This document shows, piece after piece, positions 31,463-55,069 of a stretch of 64,000 nucleotides of DNA. This DNA is from Linanthus parryae (taxonomy: Eukaryota > Streptophyta > Magnoliopsida > Ericales > Polemoniaceae): assembly GCA_023055425.1 (NCBI GenBank), contig JALGPY010000001.1, forward strand, positions 71,852,994 through 71,916,993, given 5' to 3'. Position numbers and translations under genes: made by a program. Each line of letters opens with the position of its first letter. Within the stretch, counting starts at the first letter, position 1. The notes under the pieces were generated by a model that made no database searches, was not told the DNA's origin, and was given only the letters and a program-made list of their open reading frames with translations.

Positions 31463-32561
31463 GGGTCAATTACTTAACTACCATGCCCAGTATGAGGTAG
31501 TGATCCATATTCCACCCTCAATTTCAAAACTCTCTTATTACCACCTTCAGTTGTTGTTTGTTTGTAATCAACAGCCAGGATAATTTCCTTTCAATTTTTT
31601 CCGTTAGTTAACGTTTTTTAGGGATAAAATAGTTCAAAGAATAAAATTATGAACATGAAGAACAAAATAATTCCACCGCCATACGGTGACCACAACCAAC
31701 ACCACCGCCGGGAAACCCAAAATCCCCCCACCACTACCACCACCCACGCCACAACCACTATCACTGGCACCAAAAAATCCTAATTCCGGCCTCCACCATT
31801 ATCACCAAATAAGACCTGAGCAAAACCAATTTTTGATTCAATTCTGACGAATTTCGCAGAAATTGAAACCAAAATAAAACACCATCAACCCAGATTTTAA
31901 AACCACCATAACCAAATTGAATCAATCACAAAAAAATCAGATTTTGACTTCCCAAGAGTCGATTCCGAGCACACAGCAATTCCCAGATCACACTCAGAAC
32001 TCTAAGGCCAGCATCAACCCATTTGTATCGATGCCCCAACGCACAACCCAACTCCGCAGGCCGAGAATTCGAGACGCAGAGATGGGAGACTGAACTATCT
32101 CGTATAGATCGAAGAAGTTGGCTTGTCGGAGGGGGGGGGGGGGGGGGGGGTGTTTCAAACTACTCGGTTTCTGGGTCGTCAAGAGAGAGGCGGGAAGTGG
32201 TTGGCCTTCCGGTGACCTTTCCCTCCTCCCACCACGAACTGAGAGGGAGAGACAGATAGAGGGAAATCGAGAGAGAGATAGAGGGAAATAGAAAGATAGG
32301 GACATGAATAGAGAACGACGAGAGAGAGCAAATCGAAAGGGAGGAAACCATCGATTGATTTCTTCTTCTGCTGCATTCGTCAAGTCTCATCTTTACATTG
32401 ACGATTATACCTCTAACACCGTGAGTTTTTTGACAGAAATTAACCCCAGTTGTTGATGGTTTACAATCAACCACTGGAGGTGGTAATAAAAATATTTTAA
32501 TATTGGAGGTGGCAATCGAATCATTTCTCCAAACTAGAAGTGGGTAATAAGTAATTAGCCC
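31463..32561. mobile_element. MULE-like element with about 150-bp TIRs and 9-bp target duplication
   Basis: The left end GGGTCAATTACTTA and the right end (reverse complement GGGCTAATTACTTA) begin an inverted repeat that can be followed for about 150 bp, including a TTATTACCACCTYCAGT block. It is flanked by TATAACAAT (31454-31462) and TATAACATT (32562-32570), which agree at 8 of 9 positions; 9 bp is the Mutator signature. No transposase is present. The core has a G20 run (32131-32150), a GA-rich tract and GC-rich segments that may be captured host DNA. Open frames of up to 168 codons in the core and right TIR show no recognisable domain. Confidence 0.82.
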
Positions 32562-32570
32562 TATAACATT

Positions 32571-35500
32571 CGTGAAGAAGGCAGACCATTGACATAATTC
32601 ATGGGTGTGCAAACTGGAATTCCAGATAAAATTTAATACAAGGCTACAGAACCACATTACCATCACAGAGATAATCCAACTATCGCCAAAAGCGGAATGA
32701 AAATCAGTGCAAGATCGAAAGAGTACGATAGTACCACTCCATCAGACACTTCAACCTCTCGTTCTCACAAGTTAGGTACCTTTTGATATTGTCTGAGTTC
32801 AAAACACGGCACACTTTATGGAATCAGATTTCAGTTTAAAAAAACGTTGGACTTACATTCCCCGAAACTACTTGAGACTTGGAATGGTAGAGATAACTAT
32901 CTAAAATGAGTGACTAAACTCAATGACTGCTTGAAAGTTACACCATTTCGGGACATTACGACATTGGGGAAAAGAAATCTGGACTTCAAATCAAAGACAG
33001 AATTCTAACACAGGTACATTACGACATTTGACACGTCTCTAGGTCACCCCATCCAGCCAGCAAAGGCAGAATTCTATTACCTCCGCAATTCTCTAAAAAG
33101 GTTCGCCTACAACGACGAAGCAAGTTCGCAGACTAGACAACTCATGCCAACTTTTGTTATGCAAAAATCTAATAAGAAAGCAAAGCACATATTGTACTTG
33201 TCACCCAGGAAACAATTTCTGCCAAATCAGGAGGTCCTAAACTTCCGCCTTTTAATACATAATACTCCAGAACATCCTAAATAGTAAGAAAAATGATATT
33301 ACGCTGTTTACATTTCATATTCTAAAGAAACCCAACCAATAACCTTCATGTTTCTGCAGCAACTCATAAGCAACAGAGATCTGCAGAAGGGAAAGATACA
33401 GAATGAGCTCATGACCACAATTGAGAAACAAAAAGACAATGAGTACATAAAGTGGAAGTCATGGCTGATGATAAATATATTGAATACATAAAGTGGAAGT
33501 TCCTTCAATATATTGAATACTACCAAGTCAAGGCTGATGATAAACCAAAAGCAATAACATCCATTCACAAGAACGGAACCATTTCAAGACAAAATGACAT
33601 TTCATAAGCTCCAAACGGTAACATGATAGATTCCGATAGATGGAGTGGAGTCACAACCTGCATAGTTTGGCAGATCCCACAACTTGATATCCATTCTAAG
33701 TTGATTTAGCTAGAGCCGAAAAGAGCTTCGGTTAACCTCGTCGCCATAAAGCTTTGTTCTCTCTACTGAGAAAATGTCCATATTTAACCTTGAAGTGTCT
33801 CTTATTTTTGTTATCCATATTTATTGAAATCTTCCAAAATATCTAAATTTCATCAGGCAAGTAAGAAAGAAAAGCAACAGAGAAAGAAGAGTTTCTCTCT
33901 TCACAAACTTCCCTTTTATCCAGCATATTTTCTTCATTGAATATCCAAAAAAAACCTACCCACAAATTGGAGACGAAAAACCCATTAACATGTGCAGTTT
34001 GTATAATGGGGAAACTAAGTCAATAGTGACACAAGAAACCAAGGAGACATAGCACTAGTGTACATCAGGAAGCTGCTCACAGAACACATGTGGGATGAGA
34101 TAATTATGTAAACTACCTGCAGAATGACCATAATCTATAAAGGAATTTCCCAATAATATAATCCTCGCAATATCTTATTTGCAGAGTATTAAGAATTAAC
34201 TAAAGAAAGCTCAAAAGTTCCTCTGGGAACAAAAATAATTTTTCTGTTGAGGCAAAAGCTTGGTTTACTCATCTCTAAACATTCATCACCGACCCTAGCG
34301 CAAAATCTCTTTGACGAAGAGGAAAAATAATCAGATCAAAGTCGACTTACAGCTTTGTCTAACTCTCTTTCGATTACTCCCATCTCTTTCAAATGGAGAC
34401 GTGTGTCCCAGGTGTTACGGGCCCTAATTTTATTTTTATTTTGAGGCGCCATAGATGTGGATCGGGTTTGTCCGAGTTTCCGACACCCCTGATGGAGTGT
34501 CGGTTTAACATAGATTGGCACCCATAATTCCATAAATCGACTGCGCCCTATTCTCCACTTCAGCTGCTTCTCTACATCATCAACCATTGATCCAGGTCAA
34601 AATACAGGTAGGATGAGATCATTATATAAAGGAATTTTCCAATATTCGTGGCATTCTCTTATTTGCAGAGTATTACAACTTAAACAAACCACCGATCCGT
34701 TTGCAGATCGTAATTTCCGTCTATTACAACAGTTAGTGAGTCTGCAGTTAACTGTAATTACTTATTCACCCTAGTTAAAATTTCCATTCCAATTATTAGA
34801 AAAAGGAAAAAGCTATTCCCTTCTTCAACTTCTTCCTCCATCTCCCAAAGGTCAAAGCCACTATCAATTCCTCTGTACCTCACCAGTCACAAGTCCAACA
34901 GCTCTACAGTCTACACACGATCGCCGCCCATAAGTCCATATATCAAATTCACCCTATTCTCCACATTGGCTGCTCCTCTACATCATCAACCACTGATCCC
35001 GGTCAAAACACCCAACCTGAGCCAGACCTAAGCAATAGATTAAAATCCCAGTCTTCACCCGCATCAATCGCTGGATTCCAACCACCGACCTGCCAGTAAC
35101 GTCGACAAGACCACTCAACTGCAGAGAAATTAGTAACACCACTCACTCGAGGCTTTGAGGGATCCCAAGATTTACAGAATCCCGCCCTTGTATACCGAAG
35201 ATCAAAATTTTGTTCTTCACGACAGTTCTTGAGTTCTCAAGAGAGAAAATTGTCCTCGTGACAAACAAGCCTATGGTACTTTTCTTTCTCAGGCCCTTCT
35301 ATTTTCACAAACGATTACCGGTCATTCCAGGAGAAGTGGATCAAGACCAACAGATGAGTAGACTGCAAGGAGTAAGGCTTTGTTTAGAGCACGGAGCAGA
35401 GTTTGATGGGAGATTGACTGGGAAAACGAATCAGTGTCTGGGTATACAGACGGGGTGACACAAGGAGATACTCATAAAATCCACAAGTTTTGGGGCTATG

Positions 35501-37006
35501 TAGCACGGTTGCTTCTGGGAGGTCGCACACCAGCACTGGCTGTTTCTGGTTGCTTTGCGGGGCTTCATGGGTAAGCTAGGGTCATTATTAAAGCTTTAGC
35601 TGAGAGGTATTCTAAAATACAACTACAATTTAACCACACAAATGTGCATCTATTTGAACATTTCTAACTTTTAGATTACTCATCTCTCCACAGCTAGAAG
35701 AACGACAAGAAGCGATAGTATTGTTGATATAGTAACTCTGTATTTGTAATCTGTTACGAGTTTCTGTTTGGATATAGTTTGGATTAATATTATTGTTACT
35801 TTTATGTTAGTATAATAGTATCAAAAGTAATGTAAAATATAAATATAAATGAAGTCCCCGCACCAGATCCATTTATTTTTGGAAATTTGCCGCACCTGCA
35901 CCCAGTTCACCCGTGATACAAAGGTTTTGGGACTATCAAAACTCATATTTATCAACAAGCTCTTAGAAATGTAGTAGTATAGACCGGAGCTTAGCAAGGT
36001 GCTGAAGAAGTGTAGTTTCAATGCTTGTCAAACACTGGACCAGTGGACAAGGGCGGATGCAAGTGGAATGGTGTGGGGGCTATATTCATCAGAAGTTCAC
36101 CTCTTTGGTAACCCCAGTTCTCTAAAAAAAAAAATGAGTTAATGGGTGTGTTTGGATGGATGCCTTACTGGATTATATTATAATCCAATTTTTAATGTGT
36201 TGTACGGATGAAGAGAGGGGTATGTTGCACTGAAACAGAGACAGGGTTGCCACGACACAGGGACGCATATTTTGGAAATATCGGGAAACGCCAACGCGCC
36301 CACGTATACTTATTCTAATACAAAATACAAGACCTTACTAAGAATTAACCATGGCTTTTCTAATGCACTAGCTTCAAAGTTGTTCCAGAACGGGAAGTGG
36401 TGAGGCTATGGTTAGTGAAAATGAGACCATTTGTTTTTACATCAGCCCATGAGTTTATAAATATAAAATAAAATAAACATAATAATTTTGTTTTACTTGA
36501 TGGCTTCTCTCAAAATTCTCCCTGAAAGAAAGACACCTCCCTAGCATCTTTGTAAAGATTACTTTATAAGCAAAACGCCTCCTGAAATGTTGGAAACATT
36601 TGCAGGCGTGCCCGCGTTTCGGAGACGTCTCCAAGTTTCCGAAACGCAAACGACACCCCTAAAGAAGTGTCCGTGAAACAAAGAGAGAGGGTAGTCTAAC
36701 AAGTGATCCTGACGATAAATTCAAAATCCGGATCATAATTTTATTTAATTAACCTTCAATCTGAAAACTGCCAAACCCGGCCTTTTTCAAAGGCTTAAAT
36801 TGCAAACACCTAAACCGGCGTTTCATCAAATTTCTAGACATTCAACTACATGAGAGATCAAGTAGTAGACTGTGGGAACTGGTGGTACCCACTACCCACT
36901 CTTAGAAGAAGACATGGAATATCTGACAAGTCTTTGTTACTGAACCAAAATAGCACAACTAACCTTTCAAATCTTAACTCAAGACTCCAGGCTATCAAGT
37001 CTGTTT
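32571..37006. other. Repeat-rich intergenic DNA downstream of the phosphatase gene
   Basis: No gene was recognised. A partial tandem duplication with a period near 480 bp is visible: GGAATTTYCCAATA...TTGCAGAGTATTA at about 34141-34195 recurs at 34620-34680, and a CCCTATTCTCCAC...CATCATCAACCA block at about 34548-34605 recurs near 34960-35020. Sequence around 36220-36680 (AAACGCCAACGCGCCCACG and GTGCCCGCGTTTCGGAGACG) resembles the ends of an inverted-repeat element. The stretch nearest 37006 should include the phosphatase 3' untranslated region. Confidence 0.45.
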
Positions 37007-48347
<11,341 letters not shown>

Positions 48348-49754
48348 GGCCTTTCTAGGGTTCCAAGCGCCAAGAAAACCCTAGATTACCAAGAAAAAGA
48401 GGAAAAAGTCTGTTCCTTGCCTGCTCCTCTTAAAAGGGGGGTCACAATCGTTTCTTTGACCTACTTCTGCTTGTTTTTCTCTCCAAAAGGAACAACCTTT
48501 TTGGTTAAATATTGATCTTGGAAAGAGGATGAGGGCTAATTTATATATATAGATATAGATATATAATGCATTTATGAATTTATGTCTGGTGTATCGATTT
48601 GCGGCCTGAGGAGGAGATGAAGAACAAGAGGATGGAGTTCGAAGGCGACGGGAGGGAAGGACTACTGCAACTCCGATGTGGCGGAGAAGCTATCTAGTCT
48701 AATCTGCACTCAAATCAAAAGAAGTGAGTCTATAAATCCGCAACCCTTGTGTTTCTTCTCCATTATGCCCTTGAATCTCTTCTTAGTTAGCATTTAAACC
48801 CTTAAATCATTAGAGTACTTTGACCCGATGATTTGGTTAGCAAACGATGCAAAAAGTTTGGTCATTTTTCATGGTCTTGCAGAACCTGACGAAAAAGTGA
48901 TCAAATTATTGCACCGTTTTTCTAATCAAGTCATCGAGTTAAAGTGACCCAGTGAATAGCGCACTCGGAAGAACCTGACGAAACAAACGTTGTTCATTTT
49001 TCATACGACTCAGTTTCTTTTCTTTGTGCCCAATTTCTTTTCTTGGATGTTTCTACTCTTTTTCTCCATTTCTCTTTTAGTAAGTTTAAGGAAGGCCAAT
49101 TTGCCCTTAGAAAATACTAACTTTTTATTTTAACCCGATTTGATCTACCTAACCCACCCACTGCACCCCACTCTCTCCTCATTTTTTCCAATTCACCCGT
49201 GATAGAGAGAGAGAGAAAAGAGTGACACTGAGTGAAAGGCTAAAGGGTGTGAGAGAGAGAGAGAGAGGAAGAAGAAAATGATGAGGAGGAGAAGGTAAAG
49301 AGTGAGGAGTAAGCTTCCTGCGTCCTTGTCCTCGTCGCCCTTGCGTGGTCATCCCACCGAAGGAAGTGTACGTTTCTGGCGCAGAGATGCAGAGCTGACA
49401 GTGGAGGCGGTCGTGGCGTTGCGGACTGTAACAACCCGAGCGGATTACTGTCCCAACAACTTCTTTACCCGTACCACCGGATAAAAATGCTTAAGCCTTG
49501 AAGGTGCTAATAGTAATCCACAAGGTATCATATATACCATACATCTACTCCACAATATCTCGATGTGGGACTGGATATTTCACGGAAGACAACGAGGTAG
49601 ATATGTTTTCTAGTACACAGATCTGTGTTTTGATGAATAGGTTTATCTTCTACACTTCTCCTCTGTGTAGATCTGCTTTTTGATGGTGTTCTTGTTCTGC
49701 TTCTTTCAAATTTGCAGAGATTAGGCTTCTCGCCTTGTGGTGCCGGCAGCGGTG
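48348..49754. other. Phosphatase 5' flank and spacer to the gypsy LTR
   Basis: The phosphatase leader and promoter should lie in the first few hundred bases; a TATATATA tract is at about 48541-48566, though rather far from the ATG. A degenerate relative of the 6680-type MITE (GACCCGATGATTTGGTTAGC and ATCGAGTTAAAGTGACCCAG) occupies about 48810-48962. GA-rich microsatellite lies at 49205-49270. Nothing else was recognised up to the LTR. Confidence 0.45.
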
Positions 49755-51510
49755 TGACAACTCTGTATTAGAGTTATAATTCATACACATGTTACTATTG
49801 TTTTGCGTGATGTCCGGGTGAATACTGTGTGATATGCACCATGAAAATGAAGAGTTTGTGAAAGCTGGGTTTTGAGGCATAATTGTGCAATTCGGGTGTT
49901 TCTTGTGTAATTTCGAGCGGTTTCTGAAAAGCACAACACGAAACATACCGGAAGATCAAATGTGACAAGAGGAAATGAACTTCGGAATGTTTGAAGGCTT
50001 AAGAATGAGGTGTGAAATGGGAGGCGAGACCAAAGAAGCAAGGAAGAGTGAAGAAAAAGATTTGGAGCAGTGGAGCCAATCATAGGATTGGAGTTCCAAT
50101 CGTACAATTGGACTACTTAGCCAAAATCCAGCTTGTGCAGGCCTTGCAATCACCGGGGGGGGAGGGGGGGTCTCACCCACTTGTACGAGTAGCCACTCAA
50201 TCGTACGATTGAGTTTACTTTAGCCAAAATGAAGGTCGTGAAGAAATCCAATCATATGACACCTCTCAGACACTCGTACGAGTGTGGACAGTGCACTCAT
50301 ACAATTGTGACTGCACTCGTACGAGTGGGATATAGAATTGCGCAGAAACTCTAATTTTTGACGTATTTATAGAATCTTTTTTTTTGGAAACAACTAGAGA
50401 ACATATGGGAGACTTGAAAAACATTACGAGGGCTATTTTATTCACTCACGACGGAAAGAAAGAGGAGGACGACGAAGACGAAGAACACAGGGTGAAGAAC
50501 TCAACCATTGGAGGATTCTAGGGTTTGATCTATTTCTTCTTCTTCTTTCAAATCTTGTATTGAGAAAATACTTAGCTTTGCTAGATTGATTTCAAGTAGC
50601 CAAATACATTTTCTAGGCGTCTCTATGAGAGCCTAGGGTTCATGTAAACGAATAAATCTCTGGGTTTAAGACTTTGTTTCATGTGTTTGACTTTGATCTC
50701 TTGAATGGATGTTTAGTTTCCTGAACTTGTTATTGAATTTCGTCTATTAACACGGCTTGATTATGATATAATCTTCATGAAAATTAGGGTTTGTTCATAG
50801 TTAATCATCTTGATTGATGTTAATGTTCATTTTAGTTACATGTTCTTGTTCTATGCTGAAAGGAGTGATCAAGCGGACGCGCTAGCTAATTAGATGAGTG
50901 CACGGAAGTGACTTATCCTGATTGTGATGAGAGCTTGAACACAATCTCGGATCACCGAGACCGAGAGGAGACTTGAGCAGGATTGGCCTTAGTGGGTAGA
51001 TTCGGTAGTTGAGATTCTACTATTTCGTGCAACGGTGGACCGACAGGACCAGTTTTCGTGCATGTCGTTAGCCTACTAGAACAGAATGGTAGAATCATGA
51101 GACCGACAGGAGATTGTTGTTAACCGAGACGTAGGATGACATGAGACCGACAGGAGATTGTCAGTGCAATTACCCGGCTGAACTAGAATAGGATTGACGT
51201 GTTACGTAGCTGAACCGGAATCCGTCTTCAGCTCTAGGTGAAATAGAGATCGCTTAGTTTCTCCATATTCGTTTTCCAAAATAACAAAATAAAAAATATT
51301 AGATTAGCTTGTTATTTCAATTTTCAATCACTTGTTTGTTGGTGACAAACTTGTTTTATCACTCTTATTCCTCATGTATCGTATTCTAAATTAAATAATT
51401 AATTAAATAATCTCAATTTTGTCCTCGTGGGATCGATAACTCGCGGTTGAAATACCACCCCTATATTACTTGACCATACACTTGCGCATACGCGTTAAGA
51501 AATCACGTCA
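49755..51510 (+). mobile_element. Gypsy 5' LTR (LTR3), about 1756 bp, with CACTCGTACGAGTG palindrome cluster
   Basis: The LTR starts TGACAACTCTGTATTAGAG and ends AATCACGTCA; the following ATTTTTAGGCGTCATTGCCG resembles the leader usually next to Athila/Tat-type LTRs. Between about 50077 and 50330 it contains palindromes CACTCGTACGAGTG (twice, about 50271 and 50313), CAATCGTACGATTG (about 50199) and imperfect relatives. LTR start hairpin AACTCT/AGAGTT matches LTR1. Confidence 0.78.
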
Positions 51511-51629
51511 ATTTTTAGGCGTCATTGCCGGGGACAGCGATAGATTGTTTAGTTAAAAATTAGTCTAGAGTTTTTATTTTTATTTGTATTTTTATTTCTA
51601 TTCTTTTACTATCTATTTACTTCACGGGT

Positions 51630-52150
51630 GTGCTAGTGCTGTTTTATCAAGTAGCGATGACACAGGGCCAAGGGCTGATTAGTCTCACAACGGTTCAGCT
51701 GCAAGCTATGGTGGCTGCAGGCGTAGAGAAAGCAATGGCGGCAACATATAGACCGCACCCAACCTCAAAGCCATATAATCGTTCTGGAAGAGCTATACTT
51801 CAGGCATTTGAGGCGGATATCAAGGGAACTGAGCCAGCAACTGTGGTACCACAAATCCAGGCAGAAAGCTTCTGCCTCAAGCTGGCCACAACTGAATTCA
51901 TACAGGATCAGTGCACCTTTTCTGGTGCAGATGAGGAAGACCCACACGCATTCATTGGAAGATTTTAAGACCACTGTGGGCTAATTCGATATAGTGGGGT
52001 CACATTAGAAGCGCTTAAAATGATGCTCTTTCCTTATTGTCTCAAGGAAGCTGTTATGGATTGGCTGAACACTTCGCCATCATGTTCGATCAAAACTTGG
52101 GAGGAGTGTGTCTCACAGTTCATGAGTAAGTTCTATCTGAAAGACAGTAT
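51630..52150 (+). pseudogene. Broken gypsy gag
   Basis: The first frame (112 codons from 51630) stops at TAA 51966-51968 just after FSGADEEDPHAFIGRF. Directly after the stop, reading resumes with LKMMLFPYCLKEAVMDWL, then SIKTWEECVSQFMSKFYL, the retrotransposon gag (capsid) signature, until a second stop near 52153. It follows LTR3 in the correct order for a gypsy element. The remainder is missing, because a reverse-strand copia element begins here. Confidence 0.78.
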
Positions 52151-53280
52151 GTAGGCACACAATACATGATCAATACTGCCAAAAGGTGGAGTTTTAAAAA
52201 AAAACTGAGGAAGCTAAGTGTATTTCAAGACCTTGAATCAATTTTCAAGCCCTTGGAATCAACTCAGACTAAGAAAGGTTTTTCTGAACTGCCCTTGAAA
52301 TGAAAACCTGTTTTGAAACTTTAAACAAGACAAGTGTAGAAATGAAAGTAAAGAGCTAGAGACACAAAGGATTTATAGAATTAATTCCACAAGGACATAC
52401 GTCTTTGCCTCAAGGATCTAATACATGCAGGATTTTTGACTCAATTATTATTAATCAAAAGCTAATTCGTAGATCTCAAGCACAGAGAAGTCCCTTACTC
52501 TGTTACATCTTGTGGTTCTCACTAACCTATCTAGTACCTGCTAATAAGAATCTATTGTTGTTTCTCTTGAACAACACCACGAGATTAAATGATTATAAGT
52601 ATAACTGAAAATATATAAAAATGAAGAACAGTAAATAACATTATAAAACAGTGTAAGCAGTGTAGCTTGAAGTGTTCTTCTGGATGTTGGATTGAATGGA
52701 ATGGCCTCCTTCAGTGATGCTTCTCAATCCTTGAGAGTGTTTGAAAGTCTCTGTAGCAGTTGTGCACGAATTCTCTCAGTAATCTTGTTGTTTGCTGCTT
52801 TGTTTGAAGTGCAGATTTATAAGATCTTCTTCAAACAGAATTCCATAAAAATCAAGCAGCATATCCCGACTCTCTAACAGCTCTTCCCAAGGGCTACTTG
52901 CTCAGTATCTTCAAATATACTAATTTTATATTTTATATGAGGTTGTTGGGAAGGTCCATACATGATTCCATAAGTGTATGATCCATCTGCTAGTTGTATT
53001 TCCATTCCTGCATACAATCCGTTTAGAAAAGACTTCTTGCAAAATAGGTAGCTAATTAATCCTGCAAGAAACTTATTCAGACAATGAGACTAAGTCAGGA
53101 TCAAGTATCTAATTAGTTTGTCTTTCATCATCAAATAGAGCATGATCAACCAAAGGAGGATAGAGATCAGAAAACATGGAAAACTCCCCCTGGGTTTATG
53201 CGGTAGTGTAGCGCTGTTTCAAAGGCTTTGAAAGCTGTTTCAAGGCCTTGAAACTATCTGTGAACTTACAATCTCCCCCT
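52150..53280 (-). mobile_element. 3' LTR of copia copy A (approximate ends)
   Basis: On the reverse strand a polypurine tract CATCAAGGGGGAGA at about 53270-53283 precedes the LTR, which extends left to about 52150. The body is homologous to the corresponding region of copy B (58359-59665): both share GACATACGTCT/GACCTACGTCT, GCAGGATTTT, CAAGCACAGAGA and TTACATCTTGTGGTT-like blocks. Palindrome words near TTCAAGGCCTTGAA sit close to both ends (52222-52258 and 53216-53263). Exact termini are uncertain, because a second polypurine tract (CCAGGGGGAGTTTT, about 53187-53200) could also mark the start. Confidence 0.6.
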
Positions 53281-53687
53281 TGATGACTGACAAACCCACT
53301 AATCTGATTGGTTCTAATATTCTGCAAAAGCAATACATTAGTAGCATGGCATAACAGTTATATGGAATCAAAAACGAAAACATTGTAACTACATAACACA
53401 ACTAAGTAAAATCCAAAACACACTGAAGCAGTTCAAGTGTCCAGATAACCTACTGATCTTCACAGATCTTATTATGCAAACATTAAAACCTAAATTTCTC
53501 CCCCTTTTCGACTTTCATAAAAAAAAAAAAAAAAAAAAAAACAGTGAGAAAATGTTGGATCAAAAGTTTTTGCAAAATCTTAAAAAAAAAAAATTGAAAA
53601 AGAAGCTTCATTTCTAGGTACATCAACAGCCGCTGTTTCAAATAGTTCAGCAGAAGTTATAGGTTACTTTCCTTTCTTCTTCTTCCT

Positions 53688-54560
53688 CTACAATGACTCT
53701 TTGAGCAGCTCCTGAGTATCAATGATGTCTTCATCAATCAATACCTTTTCTTCTGCAATTTGTTTCCCTGCTTCATCTTTATCATCTTGTTTCCGAGTAC
53801 CATGATCTCCTGCAGCTTCATCCTCTGTAGTTTTTTCATCAAACAAGTCTGCTGTAGAGCCTGCCTTCTTTGATCCCTCTGGAACTTGTGAAACTTCTTC
53901 TTCAATATGGATCAAATTGATACTTTTTAAGACACTCTCAACCAGATATTTCATCTGTTTGAATTCAACACCTTGCTCAAACTGTCCCTGCTTCAATTCA
54001 TTGTCTATGAAGTCTAGCCTTTGAAACACCTGTGATAGGTCTTGAGATGGAGGAGGTAGGGTTGAAGGAGAGGGTAGGGACTTATGTTTGGGAAATTTCT
54101 TGGACTGCAGATCCTCAGCAGACAACTCAGAGTAGAGTTTCCAGACTCCCTCACTGGCTTTAACTGTTCCAATCCTTTGGAAAACTTTTTCATCAAGCAA
54201 TCTAAATCCATTTGTTATTGTCTCTTACCTGTCTACATGTATGTCTAGGTGATCAAAGAACAGGGTGAGGAGGTTGGCATAAGGCAGAGGGTGATTTATT
54301 TGCTTGGTACATGAATAAAGCATGTGTTCCATCACAATAGGTGGATATATCTCATATTCATGCATGATCAAGTACATCAAGTATAGAACTTTGTCAGAAA
54401 GAAACTCCTTAAAATTATCCTTAGGAACTACACACCTCATTAAAATGGTAAAAAACAAAATTAAAAAAAAATTAGCTTCAACAGTCAACACAGAGTGTGT
54501 CAGCTGTTTTGAGGAGGTAGCTACATTTGGTAGAAAGAATTCTTCCCGAGACAATTTCAA
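53688..54560 (-). pseudogene. Extra ORF of copia copy A (plant-transposon-protein-like), one in-frame stop
   Basis: Reading from 54560, the protein contains RCVVPKDNFKEFLSDKVLY and HPLPYANLLTLFFDHLDI, which I associate with the uncharacterised plant transposon-protein domain (PF20167-like). A single in-frame TAA at 54225-54227 interrupts it; the same frame continues to 53688 with a Pro/Ser stretch and an acidic C-terminus. It lies between pol and the 3' LTR, the place of the additional ORF in some copia lineages. Function is unknown. Copy B has the acidic C-terminus but apparently lacks the central domain. Confidence 0.6.
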
Positions 54561-55069
54561 AGTTTCAGCTCTACTAGGATGTTGTCAGTGTTCTACCTCT
54601 TAGGACACCCTAGAACATTAGAAAATTCACTGTGATCTAACTCCATCTTCACTCCAACAACCTTATAAGAGATAGTTAGATTCAATGTCTTGATTTGCTT
54701 CATGTTTAGATAGCAAAGAGCTTGAGTTTGAATAGGAAAAAAAATATTCCTATATATTTGAAAAAAGAGAGTTTGCCATAAATACAAACTCCTTAAGGAA
54801 ATAAAATAATTTGCTGCAACTTTATAAAAATATTTGATTTTCAATTTCAAAAATATTGTTAGGTAATTATCTACAGAGATAACACCCAGCTTTGATAATC
54901 ATTTCATTGACTATGTAGTATGCAGTTTTATTTTTAAGGCTTTGAAAACAGTTTCAAGACCTTGAAATAATGCAACAAGTAATTTCAAGGCTGTGAAAAG
55001 CTTTTCAAGGCTTTGAAAAACTTTTCAAGACTTTGAAAACATATAACATTACTTGATACTCCCCCTAAA

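Noticed and set aside
32160..32666. 168-codon reverse frame
   Set aside because: It spans the right TIR and target duplication of the MULE-like element and crosses GA-rich repeat; no domain is recognisable.
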